The notes: generated by a model not told the origin, from the letters alone. Positions 1-5,671 are shown, numbered from the stretch's first letter. The stretch is 6,457 nt of DNA from Bog-473 sp035552395 (GCA_035552395.1 DASZLL010000053.1:1-6457); one strand, 5' to 3'. Numbers and translations: made by a program.

Positions 1-401
1 GCTCCCTCGGGCAGCGGCAGCGGCAGGCCGCCGTCGGCCAGCACGAGCCGCTCGACCAGCTCGGGGTGCGTGGCAGCGAGCACGACCGCCACGAAGGCAC
101 CCATGGAGTGGCCCAACACCACGACCGGTGGTTCGCACAGCTCGGTGATCACCGCCGCGCAGTCCTCGGCGTGGGCCCGCATCCCGTAGGGGCCGGGCAA
201 CCCGGCGGAAGCGCCGCGTCCGCGCAGGTCGGGGGCGACCAGGGTGGCGTCGGCACCGAGGTGGCGCGCCACGACCGCCATCGACATGGACGAGGCGGTG
301 ATGCCGTGGATGCCCAGCACGGCCCGGGATCCCGGGCCGAATCGCGTCACGTGCAGGCGGCCGGCGGGCACCTCGACCTTCTGCTCGTCTGTTTCCGTCA
401 T
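1..401 (-). CDS. Alpha/beta hydrolase, N-terminal part (runs off left edge)
   Basis: This is the first 133 codons of an alpha/beta-fold hydrolase; the rest lies left of the window. The start is ATG at 401-399, preceded on the minus strand by the purine-rich ribosome site GGAGGAAGAGG. The in-window protein opens MTETDEQKVEVPAGRLHVTR. It shows the family's landmarks in order: a strand plus oxyanion-type HG at residues 32-33 (LGIHGITAS), a D-L-R-G-R-G segment at 59-63, and the nucleophile elbow GHSMG at 97-101 with Ser99 as the presumed nucleophile. The acid and histidine of the triad would be further left and cannot be checked. Family members of this shape are usually 250-300 residues long and hydrolyse esters, lactones or similar bonds in the cytoplasm. 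Substrate is unknown. It is divergent from the COQ4-like gene, with 90 bases between them. Confidence 0.5.
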   Translation of the reverse strand, partial: MTETDEQKVEVPAGRLHVTRFGPGSRAVLGIHGITASSMSMAVVARHLGADATLVAPDLRGRGASAGLPGPYGMRAHAEDCAAVITELCEPPVVVLGHSMGAFVAVVLAATHPELVERLVLADGGLPLPLPEG

Positions 402-437
402 GGCACCTCTTCCTCCAAGCGGGCCCTGCGCAGTCGG

Positions 438-443
438 AGCCTA
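438..443 (-). promoter_or_regulatory. Candidate -10 element for the hydrolase gene
   Basis: Read on the minus strand this is TAGGCT, which fits the actinobacterial TAnnnT form of the -10 box. It lies 36 bases upstream of the hydrolase ATG, leaving room for a leader of about 30 bases that contains the GGAGG ribosome site. No convincing -35 box is present at the right spacing. This is the only promoter-like signal seen in the 90-base divergent gap at 402-491; none was clear for the plus-strand gene. Such short matches occur by chance. Confidence 0.5.
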
Positions 444-491
444 GGCACCCGATTTGGCGCCGGGCGGAGCGTCCCGCGAGGGTGGGCTGGC

Positions 492-1112
492 ATGACGGCG
501 GCGGGCTCGATCCCGACGATGGCGGCGGTGCTCGAGGAGCACCTGCGCGCCAGCGGCCTCCCAGCGGACGCGGGCGACTCGGAGCCCTTCGTCGTGGTCA
601 AGGTGGGTCCGATGCCGTACCCCATACCGAACACGCGATCGCGCAAGCGCGCCGTGCGCATCCACGACTTGAACCATCTCGTCTCGGGGTACCGCACCGA
701 TCGCTGGGGCGAGCTCGAGATAAGTGCGTGGGAGCTGGCGAGCGGCGGTTGCGGCCGCTACGGCGCCGCTTGGGTCCTCGCCCTCGCCGGGCTGTTGGGA
801 GGGTTCTTCGTGTGTCCGCGTCGCACCGTGCGCGCCTTCCGGCGGGGTCGCCGCCAACGGAACCTCTATCCCTACGCGCCCGACGAGCTGCTTGCGATCG
901 AGTTCGATCAGGCTCTGGCACTGACGTCAGCGGCGCCGCCCGGCCTGCTGGCCCGGCTCCCGGCCGCGATCCACCTCGCTGCACTCACGATGGCCGCGTT
1001 TCCGGTCGCGCTGGCCATGTCGCTGCTCTGGTGGGTGTTCTATCCCGCCTGGCTGCTCACGCGGCACACCCGCCGTCCCGCCGAGAGGCGCCGGCCAGCG
1101 CGGGGCCGGTAG
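492..1112 (+). CDS. COQ4-like protein with HDxxH-x11-E motif and hydrophobic C-terminus
   Basis: This is a 206-residue protein. The start is taken as ATG 492, which follows GAGGGTGGG at 478-486; a second ATG at 519 is possible. Residues 58-74 read HDLNHLVSGYRTDRWGE, matching exactly the HDxxH-x11-E zinc-ligand motif of the COQ4 family (His58, Asp59, His62, Glu74). The downstream AFRRGRRQRNLY segment near 115-126 resembles the basic helix that follows in COQ4 proteins. In eukaryotes COQ4 is a mitochondrial ubiquinone-biosynthesis protein, recently assigned to C1 oxidative decarboxylation and hydroxylation of the head group. Residues 92-107 are hydrophobic, and 160-190 (rich in Leu, Ala, Trp, Phe) look like a membrane segment, followed by an Arg-rich tail. 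Actinobacteria generally use menaquinone, so the substrate here is unclear. The alcohol dehydrogenase gene follows 41 bases downstream on the same strand. The gene is well supported; the family assignment rests on the motif and is fairly likely. Confidence 0.5.
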   Translation: MTAAGSIPTMAAVLEEHLRASGLPADAGDSEPFVVVKVGPMPYPIPNTRSRKRAVRIHDLNHLVSGYRTDRWGELEISAWELASGGCGRYGAAWVLALAGLLGGFFVCPRRTVRAFRRGRRQRNLYPYAPDELLAIEFDQALALTSAAPPGLLARLPAAIHLAALTMAAFPVALAMSLLWWVFYPAWLLTRHTRRPAERRRPARGR

Positions 1113-1135
1113 CGTACCGGGCGCGCCATCGCGCC
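1105..1135 (+). promoter_or_regulatory. Small hairpins and possible -10 box upstream of the dehydrogenase
   Basis: The 41-base gap between the COQ4-like gene and the dehydrogenase holds two short inverted repeats. CCGGTA/TACCGG at 1106-1111 and 1115-1120 has a 3-base loop and spans the COQ4-like stop codon. GGCGCG/CGCGCC at 1120-1125 and 1130-1135 has a 4-base loop. No T-tract follows, so an intrinsic terminator is unlikely. TAGCGT at 1110-1115 fits a TAnnnT -10 box and could give the dehydrogenase its own promoter with a leader of about 30 bases. The two genes may instead be co-transcribed; the sequence does not decide this. Confidence 0.5.
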
Positions 1136-1153
1136 ACACCCTGGGGAGGCACC

Positions 1154-2266
1154 GTGCAGACCGAAGCCGCCGTCTTGTGGGAACGTCACGCCGACTGGAG
1201 CGTGGAGCCCATCGAGCTCGACCCACCGAAGGACGGCGAGGTGCTGATCAAGCTCGCCGCGTCTGGGATGTGTCACTCCGACGAGCACCTCGTGACCGGC
1301 GATATGCCTGTGCCGCTGCCGGTCATCGGCGGCCACGAGGGCGCCGGCGTGGTCGAAGAGGTCGGTCCGGGGGTGACGGAACTCAAGCCCGGCGACCACG
1401 TGGTGCTCGGCTTCGTGCCCGCCTGTGGCAAATGCCCCTCCTGCGCCACCGGCCACTCCAACCTGTGCGACGTCGGAGCCGTGCTCATGGCCGGCCGCCA
1501 GATGGACGGCACCATCCGCCACCACGCGCAGGGACAGGACGTCTCGACCATGGTCTGCCTCGGCACCTTCGCCCCCTACACGGTGGTCAACCAGGCGTCG
1601 TGCGTGAAGATCCTCGAAGACATCCCGCTCGACAAGGCGTGCCTGGTCGGTTGCGGCGTCACCACCGGCTGGGGCTCGGCCGTCTACGCCGCCGACGTGC
1701 GCCCGGGCGACTACGTGGCCGTCATCGGCATTGGTGGCATCGGCGCGTCCGCCCTCCAGGGGGCACGGCTGGCCGGCGCCGAGATGATCTTCGCCATCGA
1801 CCCGGTCGAGCTCAAGCGCAAGCTCGCCCCGTCCTTCGGCGCCACCCACACTTCCTCCTCGGTCGACGAAGCGTTCGAGCTGATCCAGCGCGAGACCTGG
1901 GGCCGCATGTGCGACAAGGTCATCTGCGCCATGGGCATCGGGCAGGGGTCGATGATGGACTCGATCTTGAACCTCACGGCCAAGCGGGGACGCGTCGTCG
2001 TCACCAACATCCATCCCATGGGCGAGATGGAGGTGACGATGAACCTGATGTACCTGACGATCATGGAGAAGCAGGTCGTCGGGAGCATCTTCGGTTCGGC
2101 CAACATCCACTCGGACATCCCGAAGTTGCTCAAGCTCTACCGCGACGGGCAGCTCGATCTCGACTCGATGATCACCAACACCTACAAGCTCGGCGACATC
2201 AACCAGGGCTACCAGGACATGCGGGACGGGAAGAACATCCGCGGCGTCCTCCTCTACGACGACTGA
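1154..2266 (+). CDS. NDMA-dependent type zinc alcohol dehydrogenase
   Basis: This is a 370-residue zinc-dependent medium-chain dehydrogenase. GTG 1154 is chosen as the start because GGGGAGG sits four bases upstream and the protein then begins in family style (QTEAAVLWE). Catalytic zinc ligands are Cys40 (ASGMCHSDEH), His61-Glu62 (GGHEGAG) and Cys167 (LVGCGVTTGWGSA). The structural-zinc lobe has Cys91, Cys94, Cys97 and Cys105. The Rossmann loop GIGGIG is at 192-197, and Asp216 at the end of the second strand favours NAD over NADP. Overall wording and length match the NDMA-dependent alcohol dehydrogenase family (Rxyl_3153 type, TIGR03989). Members carry a tightly held nicotinamide cofactor, and comparative genomics links them to the redox peptide mycofactocin as the physiological electron acceptor. 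No mycofactocin biosynthesis gene is in this window. The likely reaction is oxidation of a primary alcohol to an aldehyde in the cytoplasm; the substrate cannot be read from the sequence. Confidence 0.5.
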   Translation: MQTEAAVLWERHADWSVEPIELDPPKDGEVLIKLAASGMCHSDEHLVTGDMPVPLPVIGGHEGAGVVEEVGPGVTELKPGDHVVLGFVPACGKCPSCATGHSNLCDVGAVLMAGRQMDGTIRHHAQGQDVSTMVCLGTFAPYTVVNQASCVKILEDIPLDKACLVGCGVTTGWGSAVYAADVRPGDYVAVIGIGGIGASALQGARLAGAEMIFAIDPVELKRKLAPSFGATHTSSSVDEAFELIQRETWGRMCDKVICAMGIGQGSMMDSILNLTAKRGRVVVTNIHPMGEMEVTMNLMYLTIMEKQVVGSIFGSANIHSDIPKLLKLYRDGQLDLDSMITNTYKLGDINQGYQDMRDGKNIRGVLLYDD

Positions 2267-2279
2267 GCCGATCGCTCAG
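2263..2279. terminator. Symmetrical hairpin spanning two convergent stop codons
   Basis: CTGAGC at 2263-2268 pairs with GCTCAG at 2274-2279 around a 5-base loop, CGATC. The left arm contains the dehydrogenase TGA (2264-2266) and the right arm contains the TGA of the minus-strand DUF4395 gene (2278-2276). The stem is only six pairs and has no T-tract on either side, so it may be a weak bidirectional terminator or RNA-end stabiliser rather than a classical intrinsic terminator. Confidence 0.5.
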
Positions 2280-2815
2280 GCGGCCGCGCGCTGGGGTGTG
2301 GCCCAGATGTCGTTGCAGCGCTCGCAGACCTCGTCGGGCACGATACCGGCGCGCATGAGCAGCCCGAAGGTCATGCAGCCGAGGCAGATGGCGAACGCCG
2401 ACTCGAGCGTGGCCGCCACCACCAGCAGGCCCAGCACCGCCTGCGCCGCGGTCCAGTAGCCCAGGCCCGTCAGGACCAACGCCGTCAACGAGAACGTGGC
2501 GCCCATGCCCTGGGCGAAGCGCTTGGGTGGGCCGGCCACCGGGCGCGCGGCCAGGCCGAGGCGAGGCGTCACGACCCGGGTGACCAGCTGGCCGAGGGGG
2601 CTCAGCGTGGGACCGGTGACGACGCGCGCCACGAAGCCGTAGGCGATGACGACGGTCATCCATTTCAGGTCGAGCGCGATGGCAAGGACCGACATGACCA
2701 CGACGCCGGCCGCGACGAGACGGGCCGAAACCTCATTGACCGGGTTGGGGAAGGAGAAGAAGGACGCCACCCGGCTCGGCCGGCGCACGGTCTCTGACCT
2801 GCTCATGACCTGCAT
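2276..2815 (-). CDS. DUF4395 family membrane protein with two CxxC motifs
   Basis: This is a 179-residue integral membrane protein of the DUF4395 family, whose function is not established. It shows the family signatures FPNPVNEVSARLVAAGVV at 22-39, GPPKRFAQGMG at 95-105, and a C-terminal cysteine region. Hydrophobic segments lie near 31-48, 52-67, 105-120 and 122-146, so about four membrane spans are expected. Four cysteines form two CxxC pairs: C144-L-G-C147 at the end of the last span and C164-E-R-C167 in the tail. These could form a redox dithiol or bind a metal or cluster; that is inference. The start is ATG 2815, with GGAGG only three bases upstream; an in-frame ATG at 2806 has a 12-base spacing and is a real alternative. 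It is convergent with the dehydrogenase, its stop lying 9 bases away. Its upstream region holds an IscR-type palindrome. Confidence 0.5.
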   Translation of the reverse strand: MQVMSRSETVRRPSRVASFFSFPNPVNEVSARLVAAGVVVMSVLAIALDLKWMTVVIAYGFVARVVTGPTLSPLGQLVTRVVTPRLGLAARPVAGPPKRFAQGMGATFSLTALVLTGLGYWTAAQAVLGLLVVAATLESAFAICLGCMTFGLLMRAGIVPDEVCERCNDIWATPQRAAA

Positions 2816-2842
2816 CGGCCTCCTCTCCGTGGCTATCCGCTA

Positions 2843-2867
2843 ATCCCCGACCATATTAGTCGGGTTT
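2843..2867 (-). promoter_or_regulatory. IscR type 1-like palindromic operator upstream of the DUF4395 gene
   Basis: The 17-base core at 2847-2863 reads CCGACTAATATGGTCGG on the minus strand. It matches the IscR type 1 core YYGACTRWWWYAGTCRR, as I remember it, at 16 of 17 positions, and does so on either strand. Extended to the full 25-base motif the match is 22 of 25. The site lies about 31 bases upstream of the DUF4395 ATG. A -10-like TAATAT (2858-2853, minus strand) falls in its centre, so a bound regulator would block RNA polymerase. Alternative reading: on the plus strand the same palindrome is a 6-pair stem followed by TTTTCTT, like an intrinsic terminator, but no plus-strand gene leads into it. 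Confidence 0.5.
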
Positions 2868-2896
2868 TCTTCGGACATGCCCGGGCCGGGCGGCCC

Positions 2897-2929
2897 AAAA
2901 GCGGCGGCTCGCACCCGGCGGGCCGCCGC
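2897..2929 (-). terminator. Intrinsic terminator of the CBS-citrate synthase gene
   Basis: GCGGCGGC at 2901-2908 pairs perfectly with GCCGCCGC at 2922-2929 (8 pairs, 13-base loop). Read on the minus strand the hairpin starts 7 bases after the citrate synthase stop codon and is followed directly by TTTT (2900-2897). This is a standard rho-independent arrangement. It should separate the citrate synthase transcript from the DUF4395 gene on the same strand. Confidence 0.5.
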
Positions 2930-2935
2930 CCTGCC

Positions 2936-4465
2936 TCAGCCGGCGGGGGGCACCGGCTGCGGAGCCGGGGGCCCCACGTAGCGGGCGGCGGGTCGGATGA
3001 GGCGGTTGTGCGCGGCCTGCTCCATCACGTGGGTGCACCAGCCGATGGTTCGCCCGGCGGCGAACGTCGGGGTGAACATCTCGCGCGGGATGCCACAGGT
3101 GTGCATCACGACGCCGGCGTAGAACTCGACGTTCGTGTAGAGCTGGCGGCCCGGCTTCAGCTCCGCCAGCACCTGCACCGTGGTCCGCTCGACCGACTGG
3201 GAGAACTCGACCAGCGGCCCGCCGAGTCCCTCGGTGACCCCGCGCAACAAGAGGGAGCGCGGGTCGTCCGTCTTGTACACGCGGTGGCCGAAACCCATGA
3301 TGCGCTCGCCGTTCTCCACGGCTTGGCGGATGGAGGCCTCGGCGCGGTCCGACGTCCCGATGGCGTCGAGCATGTCGAGGGCGCGGCTCGGCGCCCCACC
3401 GTGGAGCGGCCCCGAGAGGGCGCCGATGGCGGCCACGATGGCCGCCCCGAGGTCGGCGCCCGTGGAGGTGACCACGCGTGCAGTGAAGGTCGAGGCGTTG
3501 AACCCGTGATCGATCGTCAGGATCATGTACTGCTCAATGGCGCGGGCGTGCTCCGCGGTGGGCACGTCACCCGTGAGCATGGTCAGGTAGTTGGCGGCAA
3601 AGCCGAGATCGGCCCGCGGCTCGAGGGGCTCGTTGCCCTCGCGGAGGCGGTGGGCGGCGGCCACGATGGTCGGCACCACTGCGCACAGCCCGATGGCCTG
3701 GTCGGCCAGCTCGTCAGCCCCGATGTCGTGGGTCGGGCGCCAGCCGAGCTCGGAGGCGAGCACCGAGACCGCCGTGCGCAGGACGTCGAGCGGCGCGCCC
3801 CGGCGGGCCAGCGCGGGCAACAACGTGCTCAGCCCGGGCGGCATGGTGCGCCGTGCGCGCACCTCGTCGCCGAACGCCTTCGAGGAGGCCGCGTCGGGCA
3901 GCGTGCCGCGGAAGAGAAGGTGCCAGACGTCCTCGAGCGAGCGTCGCTCCGCCAGGTCCACCGCCGAGTAATGCCGGTAGTGGAAGAAGCCCTCCTGTCC
4001 GCGGACGTCGCCGATGGTGGTCTCGGCCACGACGACGCCCTCGAGGCCGGCCGGCACGTCGCCGCTCGCCTCGGCGGCGGGGCGTATGCGGGCCACGCCC
4101 ATGAGATCGCGCAGCGAGACCACGCCGACGCACTCGTCGCCCTCCACGACGGGCAGGTGGCGGTAGTGGTGGGACGTGAGACTCGCCCAGGCAGCATCGA
4201 CCCGCTCGTCGGGGCCGAGCACGTCCGGCCGGGGCGTCATCCAGAGGGCCACCTGCTCGCGTCGGGGATCACCCGCCCCGACCGCGGCGCGCAACAGGTC
4301 CCGTTCGGTGAGGATGCCGACGACCTTGCCGTGGTCGGTGACCACGACCGAGCCGGTGTCCGCGCGCTGCATCACGCCGGCCGCCTCGGCCAAAGTGACG
4401 TCGGCGGGGCAGGTCACGGCCGGTGACGTCATGAGGTCTCGCACGATGGTTTCCATGCCACCCAC
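2936..4465 (-). CDS. Citrate synthase with N-terminal CBS domain pair
   Basis: This is a 509-residue fusion. Residues about 5-125 are a CBS domain pair with the repeated signatures GILTERDLL (50-58) and GVVSLRDLM (114-122); such pairs usually bind AMP, ATP, SAM or related ligands and regulate the attached enzyme. Residues about 138-500 are a citrate synthase resembling the actinobacterial CitA type, which lacks the N-terminal extension of the large hexameric enzymes. Oxaloacetate/acetyl-CoA residues are recognisable: His320 (DHGFNASTFTAR), His355 (SGPLHGGAP), His394 (GFGHRVYKTDDPR), and Glu447 (TNVEFYAG) where the classical enzyme has Asp. Glu also occurs there in CitA-like proteins. The reaction is condensation of acetyl-CoA and oxaloacetate to citrate; 2-methylcitrate synthesis cannot be excluded, but no methylcitrate-cycle gene is nearby. 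GTG 4465 is preferred as start because GGAG lies seven bases upstream; ATG 4456 is the alternative. The gene is divergent from the helix-turn-helix citrate synthase homologue. Confidence 0.5.
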   Translation of the reverse strand: MGGMETIVRDLMTSPAVTCPADVTLAEAAGVMQRADTGSVVVTDHGKVVGILTERDLLRAAVGAGDPRREQVALWMTPRPDVLGPDERVDAAWASLTSHHYRHLPVVEGDECVGVVSLRDLMGVARIRPAAEASGDVPAGLEGVVVAETTIGDVRGQEGFFHYRHYSAVDLAERRSLEDVWHLLFRGTLPDAASSKAFGDEVRARRTMPPGLSTLLPALARRGAPLDVLRTAVSVLASELGWRPTHDIGADELADQAIGLCAVVPTIVAAAHRLREGNEPLEPRADLGFAANYLTMLTGDVPTAEHARAIEQYMILTIDHGFNASTFTARVVTSTGADLGAAIVAAIGALSGPLHGGAPSRALDMLDAIGTSDRAEASIRQAVENGERIMGFGHRVYKTDDPRSLLLRGVTEGLGGPLVEFSQSVERTTVQVLAELKPGRQLYTNVEFYAGVVMHTCGIPREMFTPTFAAGRTIGWCTHVMEQAAHNRLIRPAARYVGPPAPQPVPPAG

Positions 4466-4486
4466 TATGGCGCTCCGGATCGATGG

Positions 4487-4514
4487 TTGTAAACGTTGAT
4501 CAAGTCAATATACG
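4487..4514. promoter_or_regulatory. Overlapping divergent promoters and palindromes between the citrate synthase genes
   Basis: The 60-base gap at 4466-4525 is AT-rich compared with its surroundings. For the plus strand, TTGTAA (4487-4492) and TATACG (4509-4514) form a -35/-10 pair with 16-base spacing, placing transcription start only a few bases before ATG 4526. For the minus strand, TATATT (4512-4507) is a 5-of-6 match to TATAAT and would give a leader of about 35 bases for the CBS-citrate synthase; no good -35 was seen. The two -10 boxes overlap, so both promoters could not be open at once. AACGTT (4492-4497) and TTGATCAA (4496-4503) are adjoining palindromes between the boxes and are candidate operator elements. 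All assignments are by eye. Confidence 0.5.
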
Positions 4515-4525
4515 GTCTTCGCAGC

Positions 4526-5671
4526 ATGGACCGGATGCTCACCACCGAAGAAGCGGCCCGCCGCCTGGGCGTCAAGGTGCCGACCCTCTACGCCTACGTC
4601 AGCCGCGGTCTGCTCGAGTCGCACCGCGACCCGAACGGGCGGGGCAGCCTCTTCGACCTGCCCGATGTCGAGGCGCTGGCCGCGCGCAGCCGGGGCGGTC
4701 GCCAGACCGCCACCCGTCTCGCCACCGTCACGACCGGGGTGACGCAGCTCGACCAGGAGCTCGGGCCCCTCTACCGGGGCCAGCGCGCGACGGACCTCGC
4801 GGCACGTGCCCACTTCGAGGAGGTGGCCGAGCTCCTCTGGCAGACCGAGGGCGGCGGTGACTGGAGCACGCCCGATCTCGGTGCCTGCCCGCTGAGCCAC
4901 ACCCTCGACCGCATGCGCTGGGCCCTGGTGCTGTGCGGCGCCCGCGACCCCCTCCGCTCCGACCTGCGGCCGGCCGCCGTGGCCCGGGCGGCGCGCCGCT
5001 CGGCCGCCGCACTGGCCGACGCGGTGGGGCCCGCACCGGCTGAGGACGCCCGTGCCTCCATTGCGGCACGCCTGGCCGCCCGCCTCGCGACCTCGGCGGC
5101 CGCGCTCCCGATCGACGCCGTCAACGCCGCGCTGATCCTCCTGGCCGACCACGAGTTGGCGACCTCGACCGTCGCCGTCCGCGTGGCGGCGTCGGTGCGC
5201 GCCGATCCGTACGACGCCTTCTTGGCGGGGCTGACGACGCTGGCGGGCCCGCTGCACGGCGGGGCCAGCCAAATGGCCTACGAGCTCCTCGTCGTCGCCG
5301 AACGTGACGGCGCGGAGCGCGCCCTCAACGCCGTCCTGCGCGAACAGGGCCGCCTCCCGGGCTTCGGCCACACCGTCTACAAGAGCGGCGATCCGCGGTT
5401 CGGCGCGTTGTTGGCGTTGGCCGAGCCGTCGTTGCGGGACGGGCAGCGCGCCGTGCTGCGCGAGGTGATCACGCTGGCGGCGGCGCACGACATCCCCTTA
5501 CCGAATTGCGACCTTGCCCTGGCCGCCCTGAGTTGGGGCACCGGCATGCCGTCGGACAGCGGGCGCACCATCTTTGCCGTCGCCCGCGTGGCCGGTTGGG
5601 CCGCGCACTACATGGAGGAGTTGACCGAGCGGCCCTTGCGCTTCCGGGCCCGCGCCGTGTACAGCATCTGA
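4526..5671 (+). CDS. Citrate synthase homologue with N-terminal helix-turn-helix
   Basis: This is a 381-residue fusion. Residues 4-54 (opening MLTTEEAARRLGVKVPTLYA) form a MerR/excisionase-type helix-turn-helix with a wing (NGRGSLFDLPDVEALAAR). Residues about 65-380 are a citrate synthase fold of the short 'citrate synthase family protein' class. The catalytic positions are kept: His244 (LAGPLHGGAS), His282 (PGFGHTVYKSGDPR, with Arg291) and Asp329 (PNCDLALAAL). A further His209 lies in ADHELATSTVAV, where the usual Asn-Ala-Ser-Thr is altered to Leu-Ala-Thr-Ser-Thr. The protein could be an active enzyme, a ligand-sensing transcription factor, or both. ATG 4526 is chosen although no clear ribosome site precedes it; a nearly leaderless transcript from TATACG would explain that. 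ATG 4535 is also possible. The DNA-binding domain and the 60-base divergent gap suggest it controls its own and its neighbour's promoter, which is inference. Confidence 0.5.
   Translation: MDRMLTTEEAARRLGVKVPTLYAYVSRGLLESHRDPNGRGSLFDLPDVEALAARSRGGRQTATRLATVTTGVTQLDQELGPLYRGQRATDLAARAHFEEVAELLWQTEGGGDWSTPDLGACPLSHTLDRMRWALVLCGARDPLRSDLRPAAVARAARRSAAALADAVGPAPAEDARASIAARLAARLATSAAALPIDAVNAALILLADHELATSTVAVRVAASVRADPYDAFLAGLTTLAGPLHGGASQMAYELLVVAERDGAERALNAVLREQGRLPGFGHTVYKSGDPRFGALLALAEPSLRDGQRAVLREVITLAAAHDIPLPNCDLALAALSWGTGMPSDSGRTIFAVARVAGWAAHYMEELTERPLRFRARAVYSI

Noticed and set aside
66..491. Upstream in-frame extension of the COQ4-like gene
   Set aside because: The sequence is His/Gly-rich and lies antisense to the hydrolase, which has clear motifs. 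ATG 492 has its own ribosome site.
482..1153. Upstream in-frame extension of the alcohol dehydrogenase
   Set aside because: The extra 224 codons are Arg/Pro-rich, overlap the COQ4-like gene in another frame, and are not part of the family. A strong ribosome site directly precedes GTG 1154.
1040..2110. Long minus-strand open frame (356 codons) opposite the alcohol dehydrogenase
   Set aside because: It is rich in His, Asp, Gly and Ala without motifs, and it lies antisense to a protein with complete zinc and nucleotide-binding motifs.
2846..2871. Plus-strand intrinsic terminator (6-pair stem followed by TTTTCTT)
   Set aside because: No plus-strand gene leads into it. The match to an Rrf2/IscR palindrome and its place just upstream of a minus-strand start fit a regulatory site better, though a role against antisense transcription is not excluded.
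3008..4426. Long plus-strand open frame (472 codons) opposite the CBS-citrate synthase
   Set aside because: It is low in complexity and rich in Gly, Arg, His and Ala, with no recognisable domain. The minus strand encodes a clear, complete enzyme, so this is an antisense shadow of high-GC codon bias.
4486..4515. Single long symmetrical operator centred on TTGATCAA
   Set aside because: Symmetry stops after eight bases; flanking bases do not pair. Only the short palindromes can be claimed.
4496..4525. TTG start giving ten extra residues on the helix-turn-helix protein
   Set aside because: It would place the start inside the candidate promoter and palindromes and adds no domain sequence; ATG 4526 or 4535 directly precedes the helix-turn-helix.
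4505..5488. Long minus-strand open frame (327 codons) opposite the helix-turn-helix citrate synthase homologue
   Set aside because: It is Arg/Gly/Ala-rich with no domain, antisense to a recognised fold, and would also cover the divergent promoter region.
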